Source of the DNA: Streptomyces sp. TLI_235
GTDB taxonomy: Bacteria; Actinomycetota; Actinomycetes; Streptomycetales; Streptomycetaceae
Reading direction: 5' to 3'
Length of the DNA stretch: 64,000 bases
NCBI GenBank assembly: GCA_002300355.1
Contig: NSGV01000002.1
Location: 186,001 to 250,000 of the forward strand
Shown: piece after piece, positions 50,495 through 59,197 of the stretch
How the letters are laid out: every line of letters starts with the position of its first letter
Position numbering within the stretch: position 1 is the stretch's first letter
Position numbers and translations under genes: made by a program
Notes under the pieces: model-generated
What the model saw: the letters and a program-made list of their open reading frames with translations, nothing else
The model's database searches: none
Told to the model about the DNA's origin: nothing

Positions 50495-51148
50495 ATGTCG
50501 TCGCCGCAGACGCCGCCCGTCCAGGACACACCGCCGGCCGACGAGGCATCACCTCTCGCCGTGGCGGGCCCGGCCCCGGCCCCGTCGCGGCACCGCCGCC
50601 GGTGGCTGATCGCCGGGGCGGCCGTCGTGCTGGTCCTGGCCGGGGCGGGGTACGCCACCGCGGACCGCTTCGCCGCCCTCGGCGCCTACCGGTACGTCAC
50701 CCCGGCGGAGTTCAACGGCATGCCCGCCGACACGGACAACCCGCTGGTGCGGCGGGTGCAGAGTGACGCGGCCTCGGGCTTGGCGAGCCCCAAGGCGTTC
50801 GCGGCGGTCTACGGGACCCCGAGCACCGGGTACGTCATGGTGACGGGGTACCAGCGGCACGACTTCGCGCCGGCCTGGTCGGTGGACGAGGCGATCAAGA
50901 AGGGCGCCGCCTCGGGACAGCCGGTCCAGGAGATGCACCGCGCCGACCCCGGCCCGCGGGGCGGCGCGATGAAGTGCGGCCTCCAGCCGGCCGAGCAGCT
51001 GGGCGGCTTCCCCGGCGGGCTCTGCCTCTGGGCGGACGGCAGCATGCAGGCGATGTTCAGCGAGGTCGGCACCGGTCGTGCCCTCGACCTCGACCGGATC
51101 GAGGCGGACGCACGGGCGTTCCGGCTGCTCGCCGAGCAGCCCGACTGA
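50495..51148 (+). CDS. Membrane-anchored protein of unknown function, 217 aa
   Basis: A Pro-rich cytosolic leader (about 1-30) with a basic RHRRR stop is followed by one helix (WLIAGAAVVLVLAGAGYATA, about 35-55) and an external domain of about 160 residues with YRYVTPAEFNGMPADTDN, MVTGYQRHDFAPAW, two Cys (MKCGLQPAEQ, GLCLWADG) probably in a disulfide. The family is common in streptomycetes without assigned role. Confidence 0.7.
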   Translation: MSSPQTPPVQDTPPADEASPLAVAGPAPAPSRHRRRWLIAGAAVVLVLAGAGYATADRFAALGAYRYVTPAEFNGMPADTDNPLVRRVQSDAASGLASPKAFAAVYGTPSTGYVMVTGYQRHDFAPAWSVDEAIKKGAASGQPVQEMHRADPGPRGGAMKCGLQPAEQLGGFPGGLCLWADGSMQAMFSEVGTGRALDLDRIEADARAFRLLAEQPD

Positions 51149-51156
51149 CCCCAGCC

Positions 51157-51181
51157 GACGGCCGCGGCGGCCGCGGCCGTC
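51157..51181. terminator. Bidirectional terminator
   Basis: GACGGCCGCGG at 51157-51167 pairs perfectly with 51171-51181 (3-base loop) between the two convergent stops; its last bases overlap the stop of the minus-strand receptor gene. Confidence 0.75.
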
Positions 51182-54104
51182 ACGGGGTGCACCCGGTGAG
51201 CGGACGGGGGTCGCCGGCCGGGCGGCCGCAGATGTGCTCGATGAGGGGCGCGCCCTCGGCGGCCCGGCGGACCCGGATGACGTGCAGGCCGTGGCCGGGC
51301 TGCGGGCCGGTGGCGAGCGGCCGGGTGTCCCGGAAGTCGACGGTGCCGGTGGCGCGGTTCTTCATCTCCACCGCGCGCAGGCCCGCCATGACCGAGCCGA
51401 CCCCGCCCTTCTGGGAGGCGCCGGCCTTGGCCGCGCCGGCCTGGAGGGCGGCGGTGGCGTCGTAGCCGAGGGCGAGCGCGCCGTCGGAGAACACGTCGTC
51501 CTCGTACGGGTTGTCGCCGCGCGGGGCGAGCCGGAGCCCGGCCGCTGCGACCTCGGCGAGGTCGGAGGCCCGGGCCGTGACGGACGGGTCGGTGAGCGCG
51601 GTGTAGTAGAGGGTGGCCTGCGGCGCCATCCAGGTGGCACCGGTGCGGAACTGGGCCTTCGTCAGGTCGTCGCCGGTGAGCACGGTGAGCGGGCGGCTGC
51701 AGCCGGCGTCCGCGGCGAGGCGCCGCATCAGCTGGTTGACGTCGTCGGCCCGGCCGGCCAGGTAGAGCACGGCCGGCTGGTGCTCGGAGTGGCAGCTGGT
51801 GCTGAGCGCCGCCTCGAAGTCGGGGTCGCCGTTGCTGGTGAGCCCGTACTCGAGGGGGTGGCCGCCGATCAGCTGGAACCCGGCGTCCTTGAGCATCGCG
51901 GAGCCGTACTGGGCCTGTTCCGGGCTGTACCGGTCGTCGCGGCTGGGGATGCGGGTGAGCACGGCGGCCCAGCGGTCGGCGGTCGGCAGGGCGAGGCCGT
52001 CGACGATCTGCCGCAGGGCGGCGGCCTCCTCCTGGTCGGTGGCGGCCAGGCCGAAGTAGTTGACGTGGCCCTTGGCGAGGTAGGTGGCGGAGTTGGTGGT
52101 GCTGACCACGGCGAGGCCGGCCTGCTGGAGGAGGGTGAGGGAGCTGTCGCTGTCGGAGGTGTCGCGGCCGAGGCCGACCACACCGACGATCGAGCGGTCC
52201 CGTCGGGCGACGTCGACGATCCGCCGGACCATCTCGGTCTGGAAGTACATGTCCTGCCCGCCGTTGGCGAGCAGCACCTTGATCTTCAACGGGTCGCCGG
52301 CGTTGTTGCGCAGCTGGGCGAGGTGGACGCCGGTCAGCTCCTTCAGGCTGTTGAGGGCGCGCGGCTGCTGGCCGGCCGTGGTGGTGAGCGAGCCGGCGTA
52401 CACGACGGTCACGTAGCGGACGTCGGGGAGCGCGTCGACGCGGGCGTTCTCCCGCCGGATCGCGGCCTCCAGGGTGGCCAGGTCGACGTCGGCGCCGGTG
52501 CGGTCGGTTCCCTCGCCGGCCAGCGTGCCGCTGAGGCGGATGCCGTCGCCGTCGCCGGCGAGGGAGACGCCGCCGGTGGCGACGCCGACGCACTCGCGGG
52601 TGCCGCCGGGGTCGGTCCGCCACACCGCGTCCGGGTTGGAGCCGAGCAGCCGGGCCTCGCAGTAGTGCCCGCCGAGCTGCTGCACCCGCAGCACGCCGCC
52701 GCAGGCGGCGAGGACGAGGACGGCGAGCACCGTCCAGCGGGACCAGAGGAACCACCAGGAGCGCCGGACGGGCACCGCGGTGAGCCGGGTGGTCTCGCCG
52801 GCGCTCAGCTGGAGCCGGGTGAGCCGCACCGGCAGGGTCCAGGCCAGGGCGCGGCCGCGGCTCGGCGCCTGGCGCACCCGCAGGTCGCTGACCCAGTTCT
52901 CGTACGGGCCGCGGCGGCGGGAGCCGACGGCGTGCACGGTGCCGGGGTCGGTGCCGGCGTCCTCCTGCCAGGCGGCGACGTCGGCGTGCGCGACCGCGGC
53001 GAGGACGAGCAGCGGGTCCTGCTCGCTGCGGCGGCTGCGGACGTCGGAGATCGCGCCGAGCACCCGGAGGGCGCCGTTGCGGGCGTCCGCGCGGGGCACG
53101 AACACCACCGGCGGGACGCGGCGCTTGCGGCCGCGCAGGTCGGGCGCCCAGGAGCGGTGCGCCCAGCGGAGGTCCTCCAGCAGGGCGAGGGTGCGCAGCT
53201 GCAGGTGGAACTGCTGGGCGCGGTCCTTCTCCTCGGCGGGTGTGTCGGGCAGCTGGGCCTTGAGTATCTCGCCGGCGACCTCGCGGGCGCGGGCCCGGGT
53301 GACGTCCCAGGACATCCGGGGCCGCCAGAGCGACCAGGCGGCGGCCTGCCGGCCGGAGGCGGCGAGGAAGGTGGTGGTGGCGAACCAGCGGCTGGCCCGG
53401 CCGAGCCAGGAGAGCGGCGCGGTGTTGCGGCGCACGAAGCCGGTGACGCCGAGCAGCAGCAGCGCGGCGAGCAGGACGAGCACGACGACCTGCCACCTGG
53501 CCTGGGTGAGCAGGCTGGTGAGCCCGGCGAGGACGAAGGCGCCGATCAGGGTGGTGGAGTTGAGCACCGGCGACAGCAGCCGCTGCACCTCACCGCCGCT
53601 GGTGCGCGGCTCGGGCCGCCAGTGCAGGTCGCGGAGCCGGCCGAGGACGGACTCGACGAGGTCGTCGAGGGAGCGCCCGGCGGCGTCCGGAGTGGTGAGG
53701 GTGTGCCGGGCGGCCGCCTCGATCGCGGCGACGAGGCGGGAGCGCGGCGCGGGGTAGGCCCGGTACCAGGACGGCCCGCGGCGGGCCCAGGGGCCCTTGG
53801 CGAGGCCGTCGATGATGCCGACGGCGTTACGGTGCGGGTCGTCGCCGTCGGCGCCGGAGACCACCCGGTGCGGCAGCCCGCCGCTCTCCTGGGCCTCCTG
53901 GACGGCGTGCACCACGCCCCGGACCTCGCGGTCGAGCTCCGGGTCGTCGTCCTCGGCGTACAGCACGACGACCGGCATCGGCAGCCGGGCGCCGCTGAAC
54001 TGGTCGATGAGGTCCTTGACCAGCGCGTCGACCTCGTACTTGGCGGTGGTACGCACACCGCCGATCCGGGCGCTCTCGCGCGCCGACCCCTGAGCCACCT
54101 GCAC
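51180..54104 (-). CDS. Three-TM receptor with type-1 periplasmic-binding ectodomain, 974 aa
   Basis: A GTG start at 54104 (VQVAQGSARES) is assumed; GTG at 54056 (VRTTAKYEVD) is an alternative. In the first case the order is: cytosolic domain 1-180 (PVVVLYAEDDDPELDREV and SWYRAYPAPRSRLVAAIEAA); a membrane hairpin about 181-222; a second cytosolic domain about 225-450 (VVFVPRADARNGALRVLGAI and DPLLVLAAVAHADVA); a third helix about 455-471; then an extracellular ANF/Leu-binding-type domain to the end (VYAGSLTTT, IVGVVGLGRDTSDSDSSLTLLQQAGL, STTNSATYL, AVLYLAGRADDV). No Walker motif or kinase is present. It may be a ligand sensor; no partner gene is obvious. Confidence 0.75.
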   Translation of the reverse strand: MQVAQGSARESARIGGVRTTAKYEVDALVKDLIDQFSGARLPMPVVVLYAEDDDPELDREVRGVVHAVQEAQESGGLPHRVVSGADGDDPHRNAVGIIDGLAKGPWARRGPSWYRAYPAPRSRLVAAIEAAARHTLTTPDAAGRSLDDLVESVLGRLRDLHWRPEPRTSGGEVQRLLSPVLNSTTLIGAFVLAGLTSLLTQARWQVVVLVLLAALLLLGVTGFVRRNTAPLSWLGRASRWFATTTFLAASGRQAAAWSLWRPRMSWDVTRARAREVAGEILKAQLPDTPAEEKDRAQQFHLQLRTLALLEDLRWAHRSWAPDLRGRKRRVPPVVFVPRADARNGALRVLGAISDVRSRRSEQDPLLVLAAVAHADVAAWQEDAGTDPGTVHAVGSRRRGPYENWVSDLRVRQAPSRGRALAWTLPVRLTRLQLSAGETTRLTAVPVRRSWWFLWSRWTVLAVLVLAACGGVLRVQQLGGHYCEARLLGSNPDAVWRTDPGGTRECVGVATGGVSLAGDGDGIRLSGTLAGEGTDRTGADVDLATLEAAIRRENARVDALPDVRYVTVVYAGSLTTTAGQQPRALNSLKELTGVHLAQLRNNAGDPLKIKVLLANGGQDMYFQTEMVRRIVDVARRDRSIVGVVGLGRDTSDSDSSLTLLQQAGLAVVSTTNSATYLAKGHVNYFGLAATDQEEAAALRQIVDGLALPTADRWAAVLTRIPSRDDRYSPEQAQYGSAMLKDAGFQLIGGHPLEYGLTSNGDPDFEAALSTSCHSEHQPAVLYLAGRADDVNQLMRRLAADAGCSRPLTVLTGDDLTKAQFRTGATWMAPQATLYYTALTDPSVTARASDLAEVAAAGLRLAPRGDNPYEDDVFSDGALALGYDATAALQAGAAKAGASQKGGVGSVMAGLRAVEMKNRATGTVDFRDTRPLATGPQPGHGLHVIRVRRAAEGAPLIEHICGRPAGDPRPLTGCTP

Positions 54105-54387
54105 CCCCGTAGCCGCCCCCCGCGGGACGCGCACCGCGCCCCGGCCTGACCTGGCGTCAGACCGTGAGTGTAGACCGGGGGTGTGACGGCGCACACGGGG
54201 TCGAACACGCAGGGTGCGGGCGCCGCGGATGGGCCGTCGGGGGGACAGCGCTCACTCCGACGGCGCAGTGCCGCGAGCCGTGGCCTGCGCTCCGGGCGCG
54301 GCGGCGGAAGGCTGGCGCGGGCCACCGCGCGGGGCGCGTGCGCCCGGCGGTGCCGCCTGCTGTCGGGTTCGAGCTTCCGAGGGCCGC
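54105..54387. other. 283-bp region between receptor and cyd-like genes
   Basis: It is the divergent promoter region for the receptor gene and the truncated cydA gene. I see no conserved operator, for example no Rex-type TTGTGA dyad. GAGGG near 54380 is the ribosome site for the latter. Confidence 0.4.
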
Positions 54388-54900
54388 ATGACGACCGCAC
54401 CATTCCTGCCGGCGGGCACGCCGGCGCAGCTGCTGCCCGCCCGCGAGCTCGTGGCGTTCACCCCGGCCGCGCACATCACCCTGGTGCCGCCGGGTGTGGC
54501 GCTGCCGTTCGTCACCCCGGTGATGCACCACCGGGGGCTTCGCCGAAACGACCCGGTGGCGGTGCTGCCGGCCCGCCGCCGGTCGGCGGTGACGGCGGTA
54601 CGGTTCGCGGTCGGCATCGTGACGGGCACGGTGCCGTCCTTCGAGTTCGGGCTGCTGTGGCCGGGCATGACGGGCCGCCGGGGGGACGTCCCGACCGCCG
54701 CCGCCTCACTGCGGACGATGTCCGGCGTCGTGGTCGGCGTCCACCTGCTGCTCTTCGCGGCCTTCCGGACGGTGCTGCCGAAGATGCGCACCCGCCGGCG
54801 GGCGGCCGGCACCGGCCCGCCGCCCGGCGACGGACGGGAGGCCGACACCCCGTACGGGCCCCGCCCGGCGACCGCGGCGGGCGGCGGGGGCGCCCCGTGA
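54388..54900 (+). pseudogene. cydA: cydA remnant with internal deletion, 170 aa
   Basis: Full-length CydA is about 500 residues; this frame has 170. Residues 16-101 read as the CydA N terminus: LLPARELVAFTPAAHITLVPPG (residue His-29 aligned to the haem b595 ligand) and GTVPSFEFGLLWPGMTGRRGD. From residue 102 it jumps to a C-terminal helix SGVVVGVHLLLFAAF and tail. The Q loop and the b558 ligands are absent. Several L-to-P-like changes (VLPARRR, TVPSFE) also look like decay. Start, ribosome site and stop remain, and the stop overlaps the cydB GTG. Confidence 0.8.
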
Positions 54901-55946
54901 CCGCGGACGTCCTGGCCTGGATCCTGCTGGCCGCGGTGGCCGCCTACGCCTGCGGCGGCGGGGTCGACTACGGCGCGGGCTTCTGGGACCTGGTCGCGGG
55001 CGGCGCGGAGCGCGGCCGCCGGCCCCGGTGGCTGATCGACCACGCGATGGCCCCGGTGTGGGAGGTCAACAACGTCTGGCTGATCTTCGTCCTGGTGCTG
55101 ATGTGGACGGGCTTCCCGGTCTTCTTCCAGACGGTGTTCACCGCGATGTGGCTGCCGCTGGCGCTGGCCGCGGTCGGCCTGCTGCTGCGCGGCGCGGGCT
55201 TCGCCCTGAGAAAGCCCGCCCGGCGGCTGGCGGCCCGGCGGGTGTACGGCGCGGTGTTCGCCGTCTCCTCGGTGGTCACCCCGTTCTTCTTCGGCGCGGT
55301 GGTCGGCGGGGTGGCCTCCGGCCGGGTCGCCCCCGGCACGACCGCCTCCGCGGACGTCTGGGCGAACACCGCCTCGGTGCAGACCGGGCTCCTCACCGTC
55401 GCCGCCACCGCCTACCTGGGGGCGGTGTTCCTCACCGCCGACGCCGGCCGATTCGACGCGCCCGACCTCGTGCGGTACTTCCGGCTGCGGGCCTGGGCGG
55501 GCCTCGCCGCCGTCGCCGTCCTGGCGCTGATCGGGCTGACGGTGACCGACGACCACGCCTCCTACGTCCACCACGGGCTCACCCACGGGATCGGGCTCGC
55601 GCTGCTGGCCGCCGCGGTGGTGGCGGCCGCGGCCACCGGATGGCTGGTCGCGGGGCGGTCCGCCGGCTGGGCGCGGTACAGCTCGGTCGCCTCGGTGGTA
55701 CTGGTGGTCGCCGCGTGGGGCTTCGCCCAGAAGCCGTACCTGCTGCCGACCTCGCTGACGGTGCAGCGGGCCGCCGGCGCGGACGGGCCGCTGAAGTGGC
55801 TGCTGTTCGTCAGCGCGGTCGCCGTGGTGCTGATCGGTCCGGCCCTGGTGGTGCTCTACCGGCTGGACACCCACGGCGTGCTGGAGCCGCTGACCGACGC
55901 CGACGTGGCGGGCGGCCGCGGCCCGGGCGAGGGGGCCGCCCCGTGA
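54897..55946 (+). CDS. cydB: Cytochrome bd-type quinol oxidase subunit II
   Basis: The protein is 349 residues with eight or nine membrane helices. AVAAYACGGGVDYGAGFWDL and PVWEVNNVWLIFVLVLMWTGFPVFF are diagnostic of CydB. FAQKPYLLPTSLTV ends the C-terminal family segment. It starts at a GTG overlapping the cydA remnant stop, and its own stop overlaps the next GTG. CydB alone does not oxidise quinol, so without CydA it may be non-functional, or serve with CydA from elsewhere. Confidence 0.92.
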   Translation: MTADVLAWILLAAVAAYACGGGVDYGAGFWDLVAGGAERGRRPRWLIDHAMAPVWEVNNVWLIFVLVLMWTGFPVFFQTVFTAMWLPLALAAVGLLLRGAGFALRKPARRLAARRVYGAVFAVSSVVTPFFFGAVVGGVASGRVAPGTTASADVWANTASVQTGLLTVAATAYLGAVFLTADAGRFDAPDLVRYFRLRAWAGLAAVAVLALIGLTVTDDHASYVHHGLTHGIGLALLAAAVVAAAATGWLVAGRSAGWARYSSVASVVLVVAAWGFAQKPYLLPTSLTVQRAAGADGPLKWLLFVSAVAVVLIGPALVVLYRLDTHGVLEPLTDADVAGGRGPGEGAAP

Positions 55947-57700
55947 CGGCCGATCAGATCCTGGTCGGCACCGGGCTGATCGTGGTGCTCGCCGCCGCCT
56001 CCCAGCTGCTCGCCGCCCGGCTGCGGATCCCGGCGCTGCTGGTGCTGCTGCCCGTCGGCTTCACCGCCGGGGCGCTCACCGACACCGTCGATCCGCAGCT
56101 GCTGCTGGGCCCGGCGTTCTCCCCGCTGGTCTCGCTCGCCGTCGCGGTCATCCTCTACGACTCCGGCCTCGGTCTGGAGTTGCGCCGCCTGCAGGGGCAC
56201 ACCCGCCGGACGGTGGTCCGGCTGATCTGGCTCGGCACCATCGTCACCTGGGCGGCCGCGACCGCCCTCGCGGCGCCGCTGCTCGACATGTCCGAGCGCT
56301 CCGCGGTGATGCTCGGGGCGATCCTGGTCGTCTCCGGGCCGACGGTCGTCGGGCCGCTGCTGAACTTCGTCCGGCCCACCGAGCGGCTGCAGCGCATCCT
56401 GATCTGGGAGGGCACGCTGATCGACCCGGTCGGCGGCATCCTCGGCGCCTTCGTCTTCCACGGCGTCGTCTCCTCCGGGGAGGACGGGCTGCGCGGCCAG
56501 CTCGGCGGGTTCTGGCTCAGCGTCCTGGTCGGCTGCGCGGGCGGCGCCGTCGGCGCCGCGGCGCTCTGGCTGGTGCTGCGCCGGCTGCGGCCGAACGAGA
56601 TCCTCGGCACCACCGCCCAGCTCGCCGCCGTGATCGGGGCGGCGGCGGGCTGCGACGCGCTGCGCGACGACACCGGGCTGATCGCCGCGGTGGTGATGGG
56701 CATGGCGATGGCGAACCTGCCGGGCCTCGACCTGCCGGCCCGCCGGCCGTTCCTGGAGACCCTGGTCTCGCTGATCATCGGCCTGCTCTTCGTCTCCATC
56801 TCGGCCACCGTCACCCCGGACTCGCTGCGGCACGTGGTGCTGCCCACCCTGGGTCTGGCCGCGGCGCTGGTCCTGGTCGTCCGCCCGGCGGTCGCGCTGC
56901 TGGCGACGCTCCGCACCGACGTGTCCCGCGGCGAGCGGCTGTTCGTCGGCTGGATGGCGCCCCGCGGCATCGTGGCCGCGGCCACCGCCTCCACGTTCTC
57001 CGCCACCCTGATCGCCAAGGGCGTCGACGGCGCGGAACGGCTGCTGCCCGCCACCTTCGTGGTGATCGTCGCCACCGTCACCGTGTACGGGCTGACGGCC
57101 TATCCGGTCGCCGAACGGCTCGGCGTCCTGCGGCCGGCCCGCTCGCGGCCGCTGCTGGTCGGCGGCGACGCGTTCGCCGTCGACCTCGGACGGGCGCTGC
57201 GCTCGCTCGGCCTGGACGTGCTGATGTGGGCCGGCGCGGACGCGGAGCGGGCCCGCATCACCGAGGCCGGACTGGAGCTGGCGCCGGGCGAACTGCTCGC
57301 CGCGGCAACCGGCGCGGGCGCCGAACTCGAGGGCATCACCGGCGTGCTGCTGCTCACCGAGGAGGACGACTTCAACGCGCTGGCCTCGATGACCCTGCAC
57401 GAGACGCTCGAGGGCGCGGTGTACCGGCTGGCGCCGGCCGCGGGCAGCCGCGGCGTGGTGGCGCCGTACACCGGCGGCGAGGCACTCTTCGGCGGCGGCC
57501 TGACCCGCCCGGAGGTGGCCCGGCACTACGCGGACGGCGCCCGCGTCACCACCCGTCCGGTGAACGGCGGCCTGCCCGACGGCCACCGTCTCCTCTGCCT
57601 GGTGAAACCCGACGGCCGCCTCCTCCCGGTGACCGACGACCGCACCCCCACCCCGGCCCCGGGCGACAGGGCCGTCCTGCTGAGCCCGCCCACGTCGTAG
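55943..57700 (+). CDS. Cation:proton antiporter (CPA family) with C-terminal soluble domain
   Basis: The protein is 585 residues. The first 390 are a 12-13-helix exchanger (LVLLPVGFTAGALTDTVDP, LGAILVVSGPTVVGPLLNFVRP, LIWEGTLIDPVGGILGAFVFH, APRGIVAAATASTFSATL). The C-terminal 190 residues form a soluble TrkA-like domain (SRPLLVGGDAFAVDLGRALRSLGLDVLMW and VLLLTEEDDFNALASMTLHE). It should exchange Na+ or K+ for protons and sense nucleotides. It is coupled by 4-bp overlap to cydB, which points to energy and pH homeostasis as a shared task. Confidence 0.9.
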   Translation: MTADQILVGTGLIVVLAAASQLLAARLRIPALLVLLPVGFTAGALTDTVDPQLLLGPAFSPLVSLAVAVILYDSGLGLELRRLQGHTRRTVVRLIWLGTIVTWAAATALAAPLLDMSERSAVMLGAILVVSGPTVVGPLLNFVRPTERLQRILIWEGTLIDPVGGILGAFVFHGVVSSGEDGLRGQLGGFWLSVLVGCAGGAVGAAALWLVLRRLRPNEILGTTAQLAAVIGAAAGCDALRDDTGLIAAVVMGMAMANLPGLDLPARRPFLETLVSLIIGLLFVSISATVTPDSLRHVVLPTLGLAAALVLVVRPAVALLATLRTDVSRGERLFVGWMAPRGIVAAATASTFSATLIAKGVDGAERLLPATFVVIVATVTVYGLTAYPVAERLGVLRPARSRPLLVGGDAFAVDLGRALRSLGLDVLMWAGADAERARITEAGLELAPGELLAAATGAGAELEGITGVLLLTEEDDFNALASMTLHETLEGAVYRLAPAAGSRGVVAPYTGGEALFGGGLTRPEVARHYADGARVTTRPVNGGLPDGHRLLCLVKPDGRLLPVTDDRTPTPAPGDRAVLLSPPTS

Positions 57701-57712
57701 GGAGGCCGCGGC

Positions 57713-58054
57713 TCAGCGGCGCAGCCGGTCGAGCGCGTCGTCCAGGGTGGTGGCCGCCATGATCAGCGACAGATGGGTGAACGCCTGCGGGAAGTTGCCG
57801 CGTTGCTCGCCGGTGGGCCCGATCTCCTCGGCGAACAGGCCGACGTGGTTGGCGTAGGTGAGCATCTTCTCGAAGGTGTAGCGGGCCTGCCGCAGCCTCC
57901 CGGCGCGGGCGAGCGCGTCGACGTACAGGAAGGTGCAGAGGCTGAACGTGCCCTCGGAGCCGCGCAGTCCGTCCGGCGAGGCGGCCGGGTCGTAGCGGTA
58001 GACCAGGCTGTCGCCCACCAGCCCGTGGTCGGCGATCGGCGGGTAGCGGTCCAT
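57713..58054 (-). pseudogene. GH15 gene remnant with internal deletion, 113 aa
   Basis: GH15 glucoamylase/trehalase-like enzymes have about 600 residues. Residues 1-16 ([16 protein letters not shown]) are the family N terminus. From residue 17 the text is the family C terminus: [67 protein letters not shown]. About 480 residues, including one catalytic Glu region, are missing in frame. The ribosome site AGGGGA, start and stop are kept. It could be expressed as a small protein but cannot be a glycosidase. Confidence 0.85.
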
Positions 58055-58206
58055 GAAGGTCCCCTCTCGGGCTGTCCCCCGCTCGGTCCACTATCCACCG
58101 GACGGCCCAGCCGCGCCCGCCGCGGCCCGGCGCGCCTGCACGCCCGGGGCCGCGAACTGCGGTGTTACTGGAGGCCGGAGGCGGGTCGGAACGGCGGGAG
58201 GTCCGG

Positions 58207-59160
58207 GTGGACTCGATCCATGTCCGTGCGGTGAGTCCGCCGGACCTGACCGGGCGGGTCGTGGAGCTGCTCGCGGGCGACCTGTGCGTGCTGAACCTGG
58301 TGGTGCAGCCGGGCGCGGCCCGGCACCCGGACGGCGACGCGCTGGCCTTCGACGTGCTGGCGGGCCGCGCCAACGAGGTGCTGCGCGGCCTGCACGGGCT
58401 GGGCCTGGACAGCCGCGGGTCGGTGGTGATCGAACCGGTGGACCTGGCGTACTACGGCACCGCCGCCGAGGCCGGCCGGCGCAGTCTCGGCCGGCGCGCG
58501 CACGCGCCGATCTGGGCTGCGGTGGAGGCGCGGATCCGTGCCCAGCGCGGCTACGCGCCGAGTTTCTACCTGTACCTGGTGGTGGCGGCGCTGATCGGCG
58601 CGGTCGGCATCGTCACCAACTCGCAGATCCTGATCGTGGGGGCGATGGTGGTCGGCCCGGAGTACGGGGCGATCGTCGGGGTGGCGCTGGGTCTGGACCG
58701 CGGCGACCGGGGGGCCGTCCGGCGCGGGCTCACCGCACTGGTCTGCGGCTTCCTGGCGGCGATGCTGATCACGTTTCTGTTCGCGCTGCTGATCCGGGGT
58801 TTCGGCCTGCAGTCGCGGGCGTACGACCTGGGTCTGCAGCCGGTGTCCCATCTGATCGGCACGCCGGACTTCTTCTCGGTCGTCGTCGCCTGCCTGGCGG
58901 GCGTGGTGGGGATCGTCTCGCTGACCGAGGCGCGCACCGGCGCGCTGCTCGGGGTGTTCATCTCTGTGACGACCATTCCGGCGGCCGCGGACGTCAGCGT
59001 CTCGGCGGCGTTCGAGGACTGGGACAAGTCCTGGGGGTCGTTCCTGCAGCTGCTGCTGAACGTCGGGGTGCTGGTGGTGGTCGGAACGCTCGCGCTCCGC
59101 GCCCAGCGGGCGGCGTGGCAGCGGATCGGACGACGGCGCGCCGGGCGTGGAACGGACTGA
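58207..59160 (+). CDS. DUF389 membrane protein
   Basis: The protein is 317 residues. A GTG start follows GGGAGG. An N-terminal soluble part (about 1-120) has a ferredoxin-like strand-helix pattern ([19 protein letters not shown]), then five or six helices with [48 protein letters not shown], the DUF389 signature region. The family is of unknown function. It is convergent with a strand-opposite membrane protein gene through a strong hairpin. Confidence 0.85.
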   Translation: MDSIHVRAVSPPDLTGRVVELLAGDLCVLNLVVQPGAARHPDGDALAFDVLAGRANEVLRGLHGLGLDSRGSVVIEPVDLAYYGTAAEAGRRSLGRRAHAPIWAAVEARIRAQRGYAPSFYLYLVVAALIGAVGIVTNSQILIVGAMVVGPEYGAIVGVALGLDRGDRGAVRRGLTALVCGFLAAMLITFLFALLIRGFGLQSRAYDLGLQPVSHLIGTPDFFSVVVACLAGVVGIVSLTEARTGALLGVFISVTTIPAAADVSVSAAFEDWDKSWGSFLQLLLNVGVLVVVGTLALRAQRAAWQRIGRRRAGRGTD

Positions 59161-59163
59161 GCG

Positions 59164-59190
59164 GGGGGCGGGGCGGTCGGCCCCGCCCCC
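59164..59190. terminator. Bidirectional terminator
   Basis: GGGGGCGGGGC (59164-59174) pairs perfectly with 59180-59190, with a 5-base loop, between convergent stop codons. Confidence 0.8.
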
Positions 59191-59197
59191 GGGGCGG

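Noticed and set aside
47752-50658. A 968-codon minus-strand open frame opposite the CYTH-CHAD gene
   Set aside because: The plus strand holds clear CYTH and CHAD motifs; the minus frame has low-complexity Gly/Gln/Arg text only.
50809-53496. An 895-codon minus-strand open frame, nearly all Arg, Pro, Ala
   Set aside because: It is a frame shadow of the receptor gene. Composition is typical of high-GC off-frame reading and no motif is present.
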